Shown: positions 13,180 through 25,489, counted from the stretch's first letter. The stretch is DNA of 64,000 nucleotides from Parasponia andersonii (GCA_002914805.1 JXTB01000244.1:356723-420722); one strand, 5' to 3'. Made by a program: numbers and translations. The notes: generated from the sequence alone by a model not told the origin.

Positions 13180-13859
13180 TACTCATTGATAACATCAGTC
13201 ATTTGGAATGTACCACCACTTAACTCGATTAAGATCAAAACCGACAGCATTGCTCATGGTTGTATCTGCTACAGTAGTTGTGGCTGAGTATTCGAGACTC
13301 AACAGGACATTCTTGGAGCTGTTAATTTATACCTTGGAGCAAAAACACCACTGGAAGCCGGGATGCAAGGTGTTATTGATGCCATACATATACCGTGAAA
13401 CCAAGGATGGCAACACATTTGGTTGGAATGATTCCAAGCTGACCATGTCTATGGTCAAAAATTTTAAGACCGAGCTGACGATGAAGAAGAATGGTGCGGC
13501 AGTTTAGCAAAGATTGAAAATATGGAGGTCCTCATTTCACACATCTACTGAGAAGACGATCATGTGGCTGAAAAAATGGCAAATCACGGATTGCACTCAA
13601 GCGACCCTTTTATGTGGTGACATCTAGTTAGACAAGAAGGGATACTTTATTTAGCGTCACTCGACACTGGTATTTATAGCGCTCCTGATACTCTATCTAA
13701 TGTTAAATATTTAAACTTTTTTTTTTCTCTTTAGTGGAGTTGCTAGACATCTTTGTCTAATACTCGACACTATATCTAGTGCTTTCGACTTTAAGAGTAT
13801 ATAAATTTTTTTAGACTTCCTTTTTTAAAGAATGGTATAATTACCAAAAAAAAAAAAAA
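13180..13859 (+). pseudogene. LINE-type RNase H domain remnant with poly(A) tail, copy 1
   Basis: The sequence aligns with the RNase H-like domain at 19,180-19,620: shared words include GGAGCAAAAACACCACTGGAA and the block around TCTATGGTCAAAAATTTTAAGA. This copy is more decayed and frame-disrupted; for instance the start of the domain, with its first catalytic Asp, is no longer in frame with the middle. About 340 bp of 3' sequence follows and ends in a run of 14 A at 13,846-13,859, as expected for a LINE 3' end. Plant L1-like elements carry an RNase H domain of this kind at the end of ORF2. The rest of the element is absent. Confidence 0.6.
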
Positions 13860-13924
13860 CTATTAAGAATGATGTATTTTCTAAAATTGACTTTAGAGAA
13901 GTGCATTTCATCACATTTTTCAAT

Positions 13925-14232
13925 AAATAAATATAAGACAAAGAAAATTAGAAATTGAGCAGCCTATTAAAATATTGTATCAAAAAAAAAAAAACAAGCA
14001 AAAAAAAACAAACAAATAAACATTCAATCAAATATTCTACATGCACCTAACATGACAAACAATGTTACAATTGTCATTAAAATCTGACACTTACAACAAC
14101 CAAAAATTAACAAACAGATTAAAAAAAAATTATGCACAAACAACAAATTGGTTGCCAGGCCGTCCTAATGACACAAAGAAACCACGGGAAATAAACAATC
14201 AACCATGCCACATCTAATGTCTTCACTCAGCT
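13925..14232 (-). pseudogene. LIKE-COV 3' flank fragment
   Basis: It aligns with about 25,213-25,493, the 3' untranslated and flanking part of the intact LCV gene, including the shared run CAACAAATTGGTTGC. It is separated from its continuation (16,909 onward) by an LTR-type element. Non-coding. Confidence 0.8.
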
Positions 14233-16908
14233 TGTCACGACCGAAAATCCAAGGCCATGACTTTTAGTAAATTTAAGTAAAAACAGTGATAAACAAAAAT
14301 TCCCAAAATTTTCAGTAAAAGTCGAATATTTAAAATTTAAGTTTTAGTCCTCAAGAGTAAGTAAATTTTAATATTGGACCAACTCGATAAATTACAACCT
14401 TATTTACTAATTTAAATTTCTAAGGCATTTTTAATTTTAAATTTAGAGACATGATAAATAATAAATTTTAGAAACTTTTTATTTAAATCATTAAGTTTAA
14501 TGAAAGTGTTCAATTTAAAACCATAGGCCCATAATTAAAATAATTTTCACAAAATCATTTCTATGTTTAAGTACTCGATTAAATATCGAAATCATCCTCA
14601 TACATCCACTCAGTAAATATATTACGAATGGCTAAGTAAATTTGACTTAGAAAAAGAGAAAACAATACAGAGTATGAACCAAACAATAAAGAGGACTGGA
14701 ACTACAAGCATACACCAAACATGCTTGCCAAGCCATACGAATATCTATCACAGAATAATTTGATACCTGAAAGAGGAAGGAAGTAGGGGGTGAGCACGTG
14801 AATGCTCAGTAGAAAACTCAATTACTCTTTTGGAAAAAAATTTTTTAGTTATTCTCAATACAACTGCATGGTTAGTAGTTCTGGAAAACATCTTAATAAA
14901 TATAGAGCATTTGAGACATATATAAAAAATCTTTACAGAAAATAATACTCAAATAAAAATCAGATATATATCCAGGTTAAAACAGATAGAAAAGTCTCAA
15001 TTTAAATAAGTATAATGCACATCACATAAATCAACACATCACATGAGTCATCATCCTCTCATCACAACTAGAGCAACTTATACTACATGTATTGAGTGCT
15101 CTCTGCCTAACATCTATCTCTGAAAAACCGGAGGGACACCCATGTGTCAAATCCTACAGAATCAGAGGGGCACCGAATGCCTACTCCTACCGAATGGAGA
15201 TAATCAGAAAATAAACTCCGCGCGGATTTACGGGCTCTCACCGAAGGCGAGTGTACTAGTCTGCCTATTACAATACCGTGATGCCTAAGACGACTCTCAT
15301 GCCTGATCGTATGAAATGTACAATATATGTAAAGTCTCAAACAACCATGCAGTAGTTTAACATTCTAGACATGCCCTGATTTTTAATTAAAATCCATTTT
15401 GTACTTTAAAATCCAAAAGTACAGTTTTTATGGTTTTACCAAATTCCAGGTATAAAAACTTGCATAAAATCATACTTAAAAATATCTAGAGCAGTCTACA
15501 ATGTTTCACAAATTCGTAGTTCATTAAAATAACTATTCAAATAATTCAATTTAATAAAATCACGAAATTTCATTTTTCAGAATAAATTCTAATTTTAATG
15601 AAAATAATAGAAAACACGGAAATTGAATCCCCTACCTCAAAATAGTAATTATGCTGAGTTAACGATGCGAGAAATATCCTCAATTGATCACCGAGTTAAT
15701 GGGATAGTTGTTTTCGAATTTCGTCACGTTCATTTGAAAAGTTGACTTTTCTAACAGAGCCTCGGATTGAGAAACAGAGGTCACTACTGAATTCAGAACA
15801 CCCAAAAACGTTGGTTTAGATATAAAGTTTGTCAAAAACGGGTCCCGGTACCGGACCGGCCCGTGGCACGCAAAATGGTGCAAATCACGAGTTATTTCTC
15901 GATTTTCGTGCCACTTCGGAAAATAGTGGTATTTTATATCAAACTTCATGTCCCGACCTCACTGAGTCCAAATTCGAAGTCAGAACTCAGTTTCGAGGTC
16001 CCGAACTCTAAATGGGCTCAAAATCCAAAAATTATAAAAGTACCACATTTTGAAAATATTTAGAAAAATACCACATTTCATCCCGACAATTAATGATCTT
16101 CCGGTAATCATTTTAACACTTAAAAATCATAAAATTTCATGTTTCAAACTCCTCCATCACGTGGTATAATTTTCTCAGGAAAAATAACTCAATTTCGAAA
16201 TAATTACGAAAATACCACAAAATTTAAATATTAAAATATTGCTACAGTAGCCAACTTCTTACTGGAGCCGAGTTGGAGGCTGAGAGTGATCAGAAATCAA
16301 AGCTGGAGTCGAGACGAATCCAACGGTGGCGGTAACACGCTGATTGGACGTCGGACGGTGGCACAGCGGGCGAAAAACCGTTCCGGTGGCGAAATCTTCC
16401 GGCCACGATTTCTCCGGCGACAGGCGGCGGTTTACGGCAACAGCACCCGGCGCTGGTTCGTCAGTGTCTCTCGGTCACGGTGGATAGACGCGTCTGGCAC
16501 GGCAGCGGACGGTAGAGGCTCGGATGAACAGTTTATATGGGTAGCTTCAGGAGGACCTCCGTGGAGAAGAAGAAGAAATGGGGGGTATTTATGCAATTTT
16601 TCACAACGGTAGCAGTGGGACACGTGGCACAATCTGATTCGATCGAAAAAAAAAAGTTTTTGAAATTCCACTTTGGCCACAATTTTAAAAGATTCTTTCA
16701 TTTTAGTTCCTCCTTAATTACACTTTTGCACCCAATTTGAAATTTCTTTTTCACTTTGGCCCCAAAAGTATCTAGACTTTATCTTGTCTAGATTCAACAC
16801 CAAATTTATTTCCGATTTATATTTTATTAATCCAAAAATATAAAATTATCAAATTGCCCTTGAAGTAAATTTACTTAATTATCCTTACAAAAATTTTAGG
16901 ATTTTACA
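14233..16908. mobile_element. LTR-type element (TGTCACGA family), copy E2
   Basis: A 2.68 kb element starting TGTCACGACCG and ending GGATTTTACA, flanked by exact 5 bp duplications CAGCT (14,228-14,232 and 16,909-16,913). LCV-like sequence continues across it, giving an empty-site comparison with 25,486-25,500. It lacks internal retroviral-type domains and is probably a solo LTR or non-autonomous LTR-type fossil. The last 650 bp is GC-rich; short frames there are not convincing genes. Confidence 0.75.
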
Positions 16909-17270
16909 CAGCTTCTATTAGGCCTACTTGTATCTGATGGCATAATCTGTGGATCAATCGTTAAGAGACAATTTCTGCATCGGAAAGAACAACGGAAAGA
17001 ATCTTAATTTGTTAATAAGTATTAATGGTAAACTAAGATTTTTGTTTCGAGTTCTTTTGACTAGCTAATTCAGTTTTATTCTTTCACTTATAAACGTTTG
17101 TATAACTACTCCGCTCTCTGAAGCAGCTTTAAGTAACAAAAGAGACATAATTCTACCTAAAAGTTAAAAATCGATAGTAAATTAGGAATTAACAAAGACG
17201 GTTCCGAAACACTATAAGATCCCCTATCTTTTTAACAATGGGCAATACGATAAAATCTTGGAACGATTTA
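16909..17270 (-). pseudogene. LIKE-COV exon 7 fragment and adjoining intron
   Basis: It aligns with 25,494-25,840 of the intact gene: the C-terminal exon 7 codons and stop region, then intron 6 sequence. About 30 bp inside the exon-equivalent is missing relative to LCV exon 7, removing the conserved GGMSMPQ segment. With 13,925-14,232 it represents the 3' end of a second, separate LCV copy. Confidence 0.8.
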
Positions 17271-17345
17271 ATACTATAGATTTGCATATGTAACAAGGAA
17301 ACTTGAAAAGCAAGCTACTTGTGCTCAAAAAATAAGCAGACAAAA

Positions 17346-17366
17346 GTATATATATATATATATATA
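17346..17366. repeat. (TA)n microsatellite
   Basis: A short pure TA run between the LCV exon 7 fragment and the orphan zinc-finger exon. Another (TA)n tract lies at about 18,016-18,035. Confidence 0.85.
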
Positions 17367-17416
17367 CATTCACTTCATGAGCATTAGTCGTTCACTAATT
17401 CTCTTAGTCGTGAGTT

Positions 17417-17548
17417 ATGAAGGAGTCCATCATTTGTAAATTCTGGGTCGTAGGAGGCTGCACAAGAGAAAATTGCCCTTATCGCCATTCATGGGGATCA
17501 GGAGATGGTTTTGACAAATTAGCATCCATACATAAAAGTAGCAGAAAG
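17417..17548 (+). pseudogene. Orphan first exon, CCCH zinc finger (ZFWD-type)
   Basis: An ATG at 17,417 opens 44 codons that run to a GTATGT splice donor at 17,549. The peptide contains a CCCH finger, C7-X7-C15-X4-C20-X3-H24, followed by HSWGSGDGFDKLASIHK. This order (finger, then 'HSW...GF..LA.L.GH.K') is what I recall for the start of plant ZFWD proteins, which combine a CCCH finger with WD40 repeats. I found no second exon with WD40 sequence in the next 1.6 kb, so it is probably a stranded gene fragment, although a very long first intron or an exon lost to the insertions nearby cannot be excluded. All four zinc ligands are intact. Confidence 0.6.
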
Positions 17549-19140
17549 GTATGTATCTTCTTTTCTCTTAGTTTTTCGTACATTAACGTTTGATTTTTTA
17601 TTTTTGTTCGAAAGAACTAAAACTTTTAACATTTTTTTTCTTTAAGAAAAGAAAAATAAAACGACAGTAAGTAAAAAATAATATTTCAAAAAGAAAAAAG
17701 GACGTGCATACAATGGTCAAATAATAGTTTTTTTTTTTTAAGGGAGATATAATAGTATTATGGGTACATTAATGAATTATAACTTTCCTGATAAAAAAGG
17801 AAATAAAGAAACAATTAATTATGACAATTTTATTTTGTGGTACGATATTAGCTAGTTAATGATAAAAATAGCCCTATATATGATAACGACAAAATATTAT
17901 ACACAAATAATATTAAATGTCTAGTATATTTTGTTGATCGTAAAATTCAACCATCCCTAAAACCCTAAAAAAATCTGAAATAAAAAAAATAATTAGCTTT
18001 AGTTTTTATAATCTTATATATATATATATATATATGAGCATATTGTGAATATTCTAAATTTTAATGATTTCGAAAAACGGGGACTTCTCCCAAAAATTTC
18101 ATCTGATTTTGGAAAATAGTAAAGAATTATGAAAAATAATTCAAGGACCAAAAAAATTTGAATGGAAATTGAATAGTGACTAAAACTGAATCCCAAAAGT
18201 TGGTTGTTTGTTCTTATAATCGATCGAAATACACATATAATATAACGTAAGTTTTGTGTTTGCTTGAAGAATAAGGCAAAAGGAGAGAGATTTATAAAAC
18301 TAATGGTTGGGAAATTTTTTCTTTTGATTTTTAATAACGACCACTTTTGGAATTAGTAAACGTGTTTAAAGGTTGTGTGTTGATCAAAAGTTTAATTTTA
18401 AAATGTTGAAAAGGTAGAAGGATCTATTTTGAAGAAAAGAGGGGAGAAGATAGGGCGACTTTCTATTGATAATGATGCCAAAACACTATTTTTCGTTGAG
18501 ACCATCACATAACATAATTAACATACCATATCAAACGACAAAATTAATTAAAGCAAATAAAAAAAATCGCAATTTATTCAATTGAAAAAAAAAAATGAAA
18601 AGATCAGGTAGATATGTTTGTGCACATAATATAATATTGTTATGTGACTGTCAACAGATAAAGGTACCAAATATAATATTGTTATATATCAATGCAGACA
18701 TATGTTATATATATATACGCAATACATGCATATATACACAGTACGTAAATATATATAGAAATTAATAAATTATTAATAAATACACGGGGACACATAAATA
18801 AATATTTATATATGTGCACAAAAAATATTTTCAAAGCATAATTATGTCAGTAAGGCTCGTGCCTCAACAAATTAAGAGGGCAAAGAGGGCAAGAGCATAA
18901 GTCACTAATGGCCTTTTTCTTTAGTGAATAATAATAAAGCAAAAACATCAAAACACGGAGGATATTTAGTTGGGAAAAAAAATGCATATGTTAGTATATT
19001 CGTATATTCCGGCAACGGCAACAATGAACTATAAAAATTCATTAAATGATTCCAAAAGCTCTATTCTCCTTTCATTACTGCATCCAAATAGAATTTGATT
19101 TTCTGTTTTTTAACTGAACTTGAAACTACATTTTTTTATT
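17549..19140. other. AT-rich interval without a recognisable gene
   Basis: No exon continuing the zinc-finger fragment, no RNA gene and no clear TE termini were seen. It contains short TA tracts and poly(A)/poly(T) runs. Confidence 0.5.
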
Positions 19141-19640
19141 TAGGTGGTACTTCCCAACAAAAGGAGTTGGTTGATTTATCCAGTTATTTGGAATGCACCA
19201 CCACTTGAGTGGATTAAAATCAACACGGACGGCGCTGCTCGTTGTTGTCCCGGCGATGCTAGCTGTGGAGGAGTATTTCGGGACTCAACAGGATCCATTC
19301 TTGGGGCTTTTAGCTCATACCTTGGAGCAAAAACACCACTGGAATCTGAGATGAAAGGTGTTATTCAGGCCATAAATATTGCATGGCTCCAAGGATGGCA
19401 CCGCATTTGGTTGGAGTGTGATTCCAGTCTAACCGTGTCTATGGTCAAGAATTTTAAGATCGACGTGCCAACCACTATCAAAGAAGAATGGCTATGAAGG
19501 TGCTTGTTTCACATATCTATAGAGAGGGTAATCATGTGGCCGACAAACTGGCAATCACGGATTGCGCTCGAGAGAACCTTTTACATGGTTTAGCCATCCA
19601 CCAGAGTTTGTCATTTCGGATGCTTTATTGGATGCATCAG
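19141..19640 (+). pseudogene. LINE-type RNase H (RVT_3-like) domain remnant, copy 2
   Basis: A frame of 117 codons (19,144-19,497) carries an RNase H fold signature: 'PPLEWIKINTDGA' with the first catalytic Asp at residue 29, 'LESEMKGV' with the acidic second position near 69, and 'IWLECDS' with Asp 93. The usual final motif, here REGNHVADKLA, follows at about 19,521-19,553 in another frame, so the domain is broken near its end. In plants this domain closes L1-type ORF2 and also survives as isolated copies. No reverse transcriptase precedes it, so this is a truncated 5' fragment of a LINE or a captured domain. It is better preserved than the copy at 13.2 kb. Confidence 0.65.
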
Positions 19641-20340
19641 GACACGTACGTTATAGGGTGAGGTGAAGACATAAAAGTTTGATATGAAGACCATTATTGG
19701 AGTTCATATTTGGTTGAAATGTGACTTCATGCATTTGGACAAAGGCAATCTGCAAGGACCAAAAGTACCCGATCAAGCAAAAACTTCAGTGACAAGACTA
19801 GAAAAGTTGAACCCCTAAATGAATATATAACACTAAAAGAAACCTTCCCAATTGGAGCGCAAAGACACTTCTATAGAATAATATAAGTCGATATTGGCAA
19901 GTGATTGATAGTTTGAGTGGATGTCAACCTAGCTGAGATGTGCTCAAATTATTGTGATGCAATTTCAATCTCTTTCTTTGGTTAAGGTTAATATAGATGA
20001 CTCCTTTGTTGGAAAAGATAAATAGTTTGATGCATTCCTTGATTTAATAAAAATAATACCACGAGTTTGCGCCAGTGGACGTAGGCCAACTATAGTTGGC
20101 TGAACCACTTAAATTCGTGTCTTCTTTATTCTTTATTTCTCTCACGGTTTCGTTTTTTTTTTTTTAATAATTTGGATGGTATTTATTTATTGTGTGTGAC
20201 TGTGCTCCGCAACAATGCTGTATTAGAATGTTCTAATGAGTTGCGCATTTTATTCACTTCAACTCATTGTCAGCTAAACGTCTTCACAAGTAGATATTTG
20301 CTTGCCTATATAATTCTAATCAAATTGTCGGGTAAATAGT
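19641..20340. mobile_element. Possible Copia LTR/leader fossil
   Basis: The segment around 20,065-20,130 (GCGCCAGTGGACGTAGGCC followed by CTGAACCACTTAAATTCGTG) resembles the end of Ty1-copia LTRs in plants. No termini or internal domains were recognised. If correct it is an old solo LTR or fragment. Ends are approximate. Confidence 0.35.
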
Positions 20341-20609
20341 TATGGAGAATGCAAATAAGTCTCTTTAAATTTGTTGAAGTCTCAGTATATTGCATTCACT
20401 GCATAGATGATTCAATGCACAGATACTGTTTCGATTTTTTTGGGGGTTCAATTTCTCTGGAAAATGATGTAGTTTAAAAGTTTAAATGATAACCTATTAG
20501 TTAAATCCACTAGTCAACGATAAAATGCGTAGTAGTTTTCTTCCGCCTGTGTACAAAAAAAGCTTTTAATTGATTAGCTTGTACAAACTTCATTCATAGA
20601 TATAATTGT
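20341..20609. other. Interval without a recognisable gene
   Basis: Nothing recognisable on either strand between the possible Copia fragment and the duplicated block. Confidence 0.5.
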
Positions 20610-21196
20610 AGAATTTCTCTATAATTATGGAGAGAGAAATTCTAGTGTTGAAGGGACAAAATCTCTCTTTATAAGTGGATTCTAATGGATTTTATTGGTT
20701 AAGAATTAAAGATTACAATACTTATAATGAACGTTATTCCAATTAATATTACATGTTTAAGAGACAGAGAGAAAACAAAAAAAAAAAAAAAAAATTGAAA
20801 GCTGGAAAAGAGAATACTTCATATGATAAATACAAAAGAAGAAATCAGAATTAAAAGAAGCAGATAACATTTTTTTTTCAATTGCCTTTTTTTTGATCAC
20901 CCAAGAGAGTTGCATACTTCAATATTCATGGTTATTTCAATATATCTATTATGATTTATAGATTCTATGAAAACTACTACTCTGGAAACTTCTCTCTTAA
21001 TTTGTCAATGATTATTATGATGATGGCATTAATGGTAGAAAAAATGATAACTACCGATAGAAATGACACTTCTTATCAGATGAAGAAATATGATTCTCTT
21101 TTTACTCGTCAAATTATGACTTATGGCTTATGGTTAAAGGTTTTATTAAATAGTAGATTTCAATTTATACCCCCCAAAGAAAAAATTTTGATCTTC
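20610..21196 (+). repeat. Tandem duplication, copy A (unrecognised sequence with a short frame)
   Basis: The block starts near CTATAATTATGGAGAGAG and is repeated immediately downstream as 21,197-21,251 plus 23,797-24,345. It contains a frame of 110 codons (20,951-21,283) whose first 75 or so residues are largely conserved in the second copy, with features such as YSGNFSLNL and KKYDSLFT. I do not recognise the product. Both copies also share a poly(A)-rich stretch near 20,775 and 23,910. Confidence 0.75.
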
Positions 21197-21251
21197 TCGT
21201 ATAATTATGGACAAAGAAATTCTAGTGTAGAAGGGACAAAATCTCTCCTAC
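21197..21251 (+). repeat. Tandem duplication, copy B, left piece
   Basis: These 55 bp repeat the start of copy A (ATAATTATGG, then GAAGGGACAAAATCTCTC) and end in CCTAC, the target duplication of the inserted element. Copy B resumes at 23,797. Confidence 0.75.
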
Positions 21252-23791
21252 GTAAAAACCCAAATTTGTCAAGAGTCTTATAGTCTTTCTGTTTGAAAAA
21301 AAAAATATATATATATATATATAATATTTTAATTAAGTGGTGGAACTCATTTTTTATTTTTAAAAACATTCTTTTCCTTTAATTTTCTCTCATACCCGAC
21401 GACTCTCTCTCTCTCTCTCTCTTTCTTTTTCTTTTTCTTTTTCTTTTTCTTTTTTTTCCTTCTTTCTTCTTCTCTTTCTTCTTCTTCTTCTTCTTTGTAA
21501 ACTTAGCAAAACCAGCCACCACCATAGACGGTAAGTCGAAGCTTCTAACCCAACGACCGATGTTGACCCTTTCCGGCAAATTAGTTCCGGTAAGTCGATT
21601 TCTAGGTTTATTTGGCCGTTTTACAAATAAATTTGTGGCATAAATACAATTATTTTTGTGAAGTTGTTTTTATGGCCGTAAAAATTATATGAGGTAGAAA
21701 AGGAGATTGAATCATAAATAAATATGGTGGTTTTGTGTTAAAATAATATCCGATTAGAGAGAAATCTTAAATTGAAAAACATGATATTTTCCTAATTTGG
21801 GACAAAAGTGATATTTTACAAAACTAAATTGTATAGGATTGAAGTCTGTTACTATTCAAAGTGGGCCTTGGGCTGAGCTTAGAAAACTGTCATTTTATAA
21901 AATATTTACGGGAAAATGATATTTTTACAAATAATCATCAAAGTTGATATTTTTTCAAATATTTCGAAAGTGACATTTTTATAAATAATTATGTGATAAT
22001 GATACTTTCTAAACTATTTCAGAAAAGTGATATTTATTTAAATAAACAGCAAAGATGATATTTTTCAAAATACTTTGAAAAATGGACATTTTTCAAATTA
22101 AATTCTGAAAGAAGACCTTTTTTTGTAATTCTCGGATTTAGAGCCTATTTAACGCTCGGAATCTCGAAATTGATTTTTGATTTCAAATTTGGATTTAATG
22201 AGGTTTGGAAACGAATTTTGATGTATAATATTGCTATGTTTCGAAGTAACACGAATTCCGAGACTCGTGAATAATCTCGTTTTGCGGGCCATGGGCTCAG
22301 GTTCGACCCGAGCCCGAATCAGTCAAACTATATATCTAACCTAGCATTTTTGGGTACTCTGAATTCAATGGTGAAGTCCGTTTCACGATCTGAAGCTCCG
22401 ATTGAAAATCGAATTTTCAAACCTATCGATCAAAAGTTCGAAAACGACGCTCAATCTTCCAAACGATACCAAAATGATGCCAAACTTTCTCCATAGCTCT
22501 ATAACACTATTTGGACACTCAATTGAGGTAGGGGTTCAATTACCTAGTTTTATAGATGATTTAATTTAAAATTTACCTTCTGACTATTTTGTGAAAAATC
22601 ATGAATTAAATAATATTTTAATAAACCGTTGGAAAATCTTGGATTATTTTGGAATTAGACTGTGTGATTTATAGTAAATTCCAGAATAATATCAAGCGGA
22701 GTTTTAAAACTTTATTTGGTTATATTCTACATAGTTATTATATATATCTTGTTACATATTGTACATACCATAGGATTACATATGAGATACATCTTAAGCA
22801 TCGCGGTATTATAATAGGCGGACTAGTACACCCACCTTCGGTGAGAGCTCGTAAGCCCATGCAGAGTTTTTCTGATTATTCCCATTCAGTAGGTATAGGC
22901 ATTTAGTTATCTCTCCGGTTTTGTAGGCTAGACACATGGGTGTCTCTGCGGTTTTCTAGGATAGTTATCAGGCAGAGAGTAGTTAGTACACATAGTACAA
23001 GTTATTCTAGTTTGTGATAAGAGGGTGTGAGCTCATGAGATTGATTTATTTATGATATGTACAAATATATATTTCTGGTTTTAGTTTTAAATATATGACT
23101 ACTTTATATATTAATTATTTTATACCTAGTTTATAAATGGATTTTGGAAAAAATATTAACCATGCAAATTTGTTAAAATTGCAACAATTCAAAAAAAAAA
23201 ATAATAATTGAACTTCTATTGAGCATTCATATGCTCACCCCCCTATTTCCTCCCATTTTCAGGTGTCGATTTATTTTACGGTAATTATTCTTGTGGCCTT
23301 ACATGCATGCTTGGCATATACTTGTGGTTCCAATCATCTTCATTGGTTGGTTTGTATTTTGTATCAATTCCTATTTTTTAAGTCAAATTTATTTAGCCAA
23401 TAATAATATTTTTACTTAGCAGATGTATAAGGATGACTTTTGTTATTAAATTAAGTACTTGGAAAATAAAGTGATTTTATGTAAATTATTTGAACATTAA
23501 GCCTAGGGTTTTAAATTGAACTATTTCATTAAACTTCATGAAATAACACAAGGTTTTAAACTAATTAATTAGGATTTTTACTTAACTTAAAATGAAGAAT
23601 TTATTAGAAATTTTAAAATTGGTAGATAATATGATTATCAAATTTGTCCAATCTTGTAATTTACTTATTTTTTAGGACTAAACCTTAAATTTTAAGTACT
23701 TAAATTTTTTTGAAATTTTAGAAACTACTGTTTATCACTATTTTTATTTAAAATTACTAAAAGTCACAATCTTGGATTTTCGGTCATGACA
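21252..23791. mobile_element. LTR-type element (TGTCACGA family), copy E3, reverse orientation
   Basis: A 2.54 kb element in the opposite orientation to E1 and E2, ending in TTTTCGGTCATGACA at 23,791 and flanked by exact CCTAC duplications (21,247-21,251 and 23,792-23,796). It splits copy B of a local tandem duplication, so it is younger than that duplication. It shares internal blocks with E2, including the region around 22,780-22,960, and has no gag-pol content. Solo LTR or non-autonomous LTR-type fossil. Confidence 0.75.
21404..21495. repeat. Pyrimidine-rich simple repeat (CT)n-(CTTTTT)n-(TTC)n
   Basis: A continuous CT, then TTTTTC, then TTC tract inside element E3. Its complement produces the Lys/Arg/Glu-rich short frame, which is not a gene. 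Confidence 0.85.
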
Positions 23792-23796
23792 CCTAC

Positions 23797-24345
23797 TTGT
23801 AAGAGTGGATTCTAATGGATTTTATTGGTTAAGAATTAAAGATTATAATACTTATAATGGACGTTACCCCAATTAATATTACATGTTTAAGAGACATAGA
23901 GAAAGTAAAAAAAAAAAATTGAAAACTAGAAAAGAGAACACTTCATATGATAAATACAAAGAAAGAAATAAGAGTTAAAAGACGCAGATCAAACATTTTT
24001 TTTTCAATTGCCTTGTTTTGATATCCCAAGAGAGTTGCATACTTCAATATTCATGGTTATTTCAATATATTTATTATGGTTTATAAATTCTATGAAAATT
24101 ACTACTCTGGAAACTTCTCTCTTAATTTGTTAATGATTATTATGATGATGGCATTAATGATAGGAAAAATGATAACTACTCATACAAATGACACTTTTAT
24201 GAAGAAATATGATTCTCTTTTTACTCATCAAATTATAGCTTATGATTTATGGTTAAAGGTGGTTTATGGTTAAAGGTTTTATTAAAAAGTAGATTTCAAT
24301 TTATACTCTAAAAAAAAAAACATTTTTGATCTTCTCGTACAATAA
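23797..24345 (+). repeat. Tandem duplication, copy B, right piece
   Basis: It continues copy B after the E3 insertion and matches 20,660-21,196. The short frame (24,076-24,273) keeps the same reading as in copy A for about 55 residues, then diverges after an in-frame loss of a few codons. Confidence 0.75.
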
Positions 24346-25212
24346 AGAATAATATTATAGAATACCAATAATATTATAGAATACCAATAATGCACAACAT
24401 CATATAATGTGTCACTTGCGTAGAAACCAATTTATTAATTAAAATTAGTCAGTGACAAATAAATATGTTATTATAGTGTTGGACATTACTAGCATCCCAT
24501 AGTATTACTACTACTTTATAGTAAATTACAGAGATCACACGGGCTTATTTTTGGCTTTGGACTTGCATTATCTTCAAAAGAATCACTCTTTTTCCATCAA
24601 ACCCAACTTTTGCCTTGTGATAACCGTCTCCTTCATTCCGATGGTATTAGAAAGAATTGAGAAACTAAAATCATTTTTCAAAATAAAAAGAAAAAGGGTT
24701 TATTTCGATAACCCATACTTATGAAGTGAATCAATTTTTTTGATTTATGGATTCAGTGCTTATCTTTCTTTTTTCCTTTTTTTATTTGTGTACGTGTTTC
24801 TATGATAAGCAAATTGATAAAGACCTTACAATTTTGATATGATGGTTGAAAAAATGCACCCATGGTAGGATAGATTTTACCCCTCCTCCAGTAAAACTCC
24901 CCTATAATTCTATGGGTTAGAACAGTAACTGATTGTTGATTGGATAATATCTAGAAATAACATGAAATGAAAACCTCTTCTGTTTTCTTGCATGGTCTCG
25001 GTAAAACTTTGCTGTCAATTGCTGATATTTTCAATTTTTACCTCCTTTTGGCAAGCTAGTCTTGCTAGAACTAGTACACAATAATCCATGGGAACGCATA
25101 ACCAGCAGCACAACCAGTTGCTTAAAAGTCTAAACGTACTAATATGTTCCCATGTACAAAATCGCTTCATGCCTAAAAGCATCAAAATGGAGAAAGACCC
25201 AACAAAATTAAA
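24346..25212. other. Interval without a recognisable gene
   Basis: It contains a direct repeat of about 18 bp near 24,355-24,390 (AATATTATAGAATACCAATA). No gene seen. It lies 3' of the LCV gene. Confidence 0.5.
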
Positions 25213-25489
25213 CAAATAAATATAAGTCAAAGGAATTTAGAAATTGAACATCCTATTACAATCCTGTATCATCAAAAAAGTATATATTTTTTCAAGCAAA
25301 TATTTCTACATTCAACTAACATGACAAACAATATTACAAATGTCATCAAAATATGACACAACAACCAAAAATTGACAATCAGATAAAAAAATTCACGCAC
25401 AAACAACAAATTGGTTGCTAGGCCTTTCTGATGACACCAAGAAACCACGAGAAATAAACAAACGACCATGCTACATCTAATATCTTTTC

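Noticed and set aside
15107-15340. Minus-strand frame of 77 codons, similar to frames at 22,649-22,906 and 47,398-47,616
   Set aside because: These lie at the same place in three copies of the non-coding LTR-type family and reflect shared repeat sequence, in different orientations, with no recognisable domain.
16286-16612. Arg-rich 108-codon frame in the GC-rich part of element E2
   Set aside because: Composition follows local GC content; the matching region in E4 does not keep the frame. No domain.
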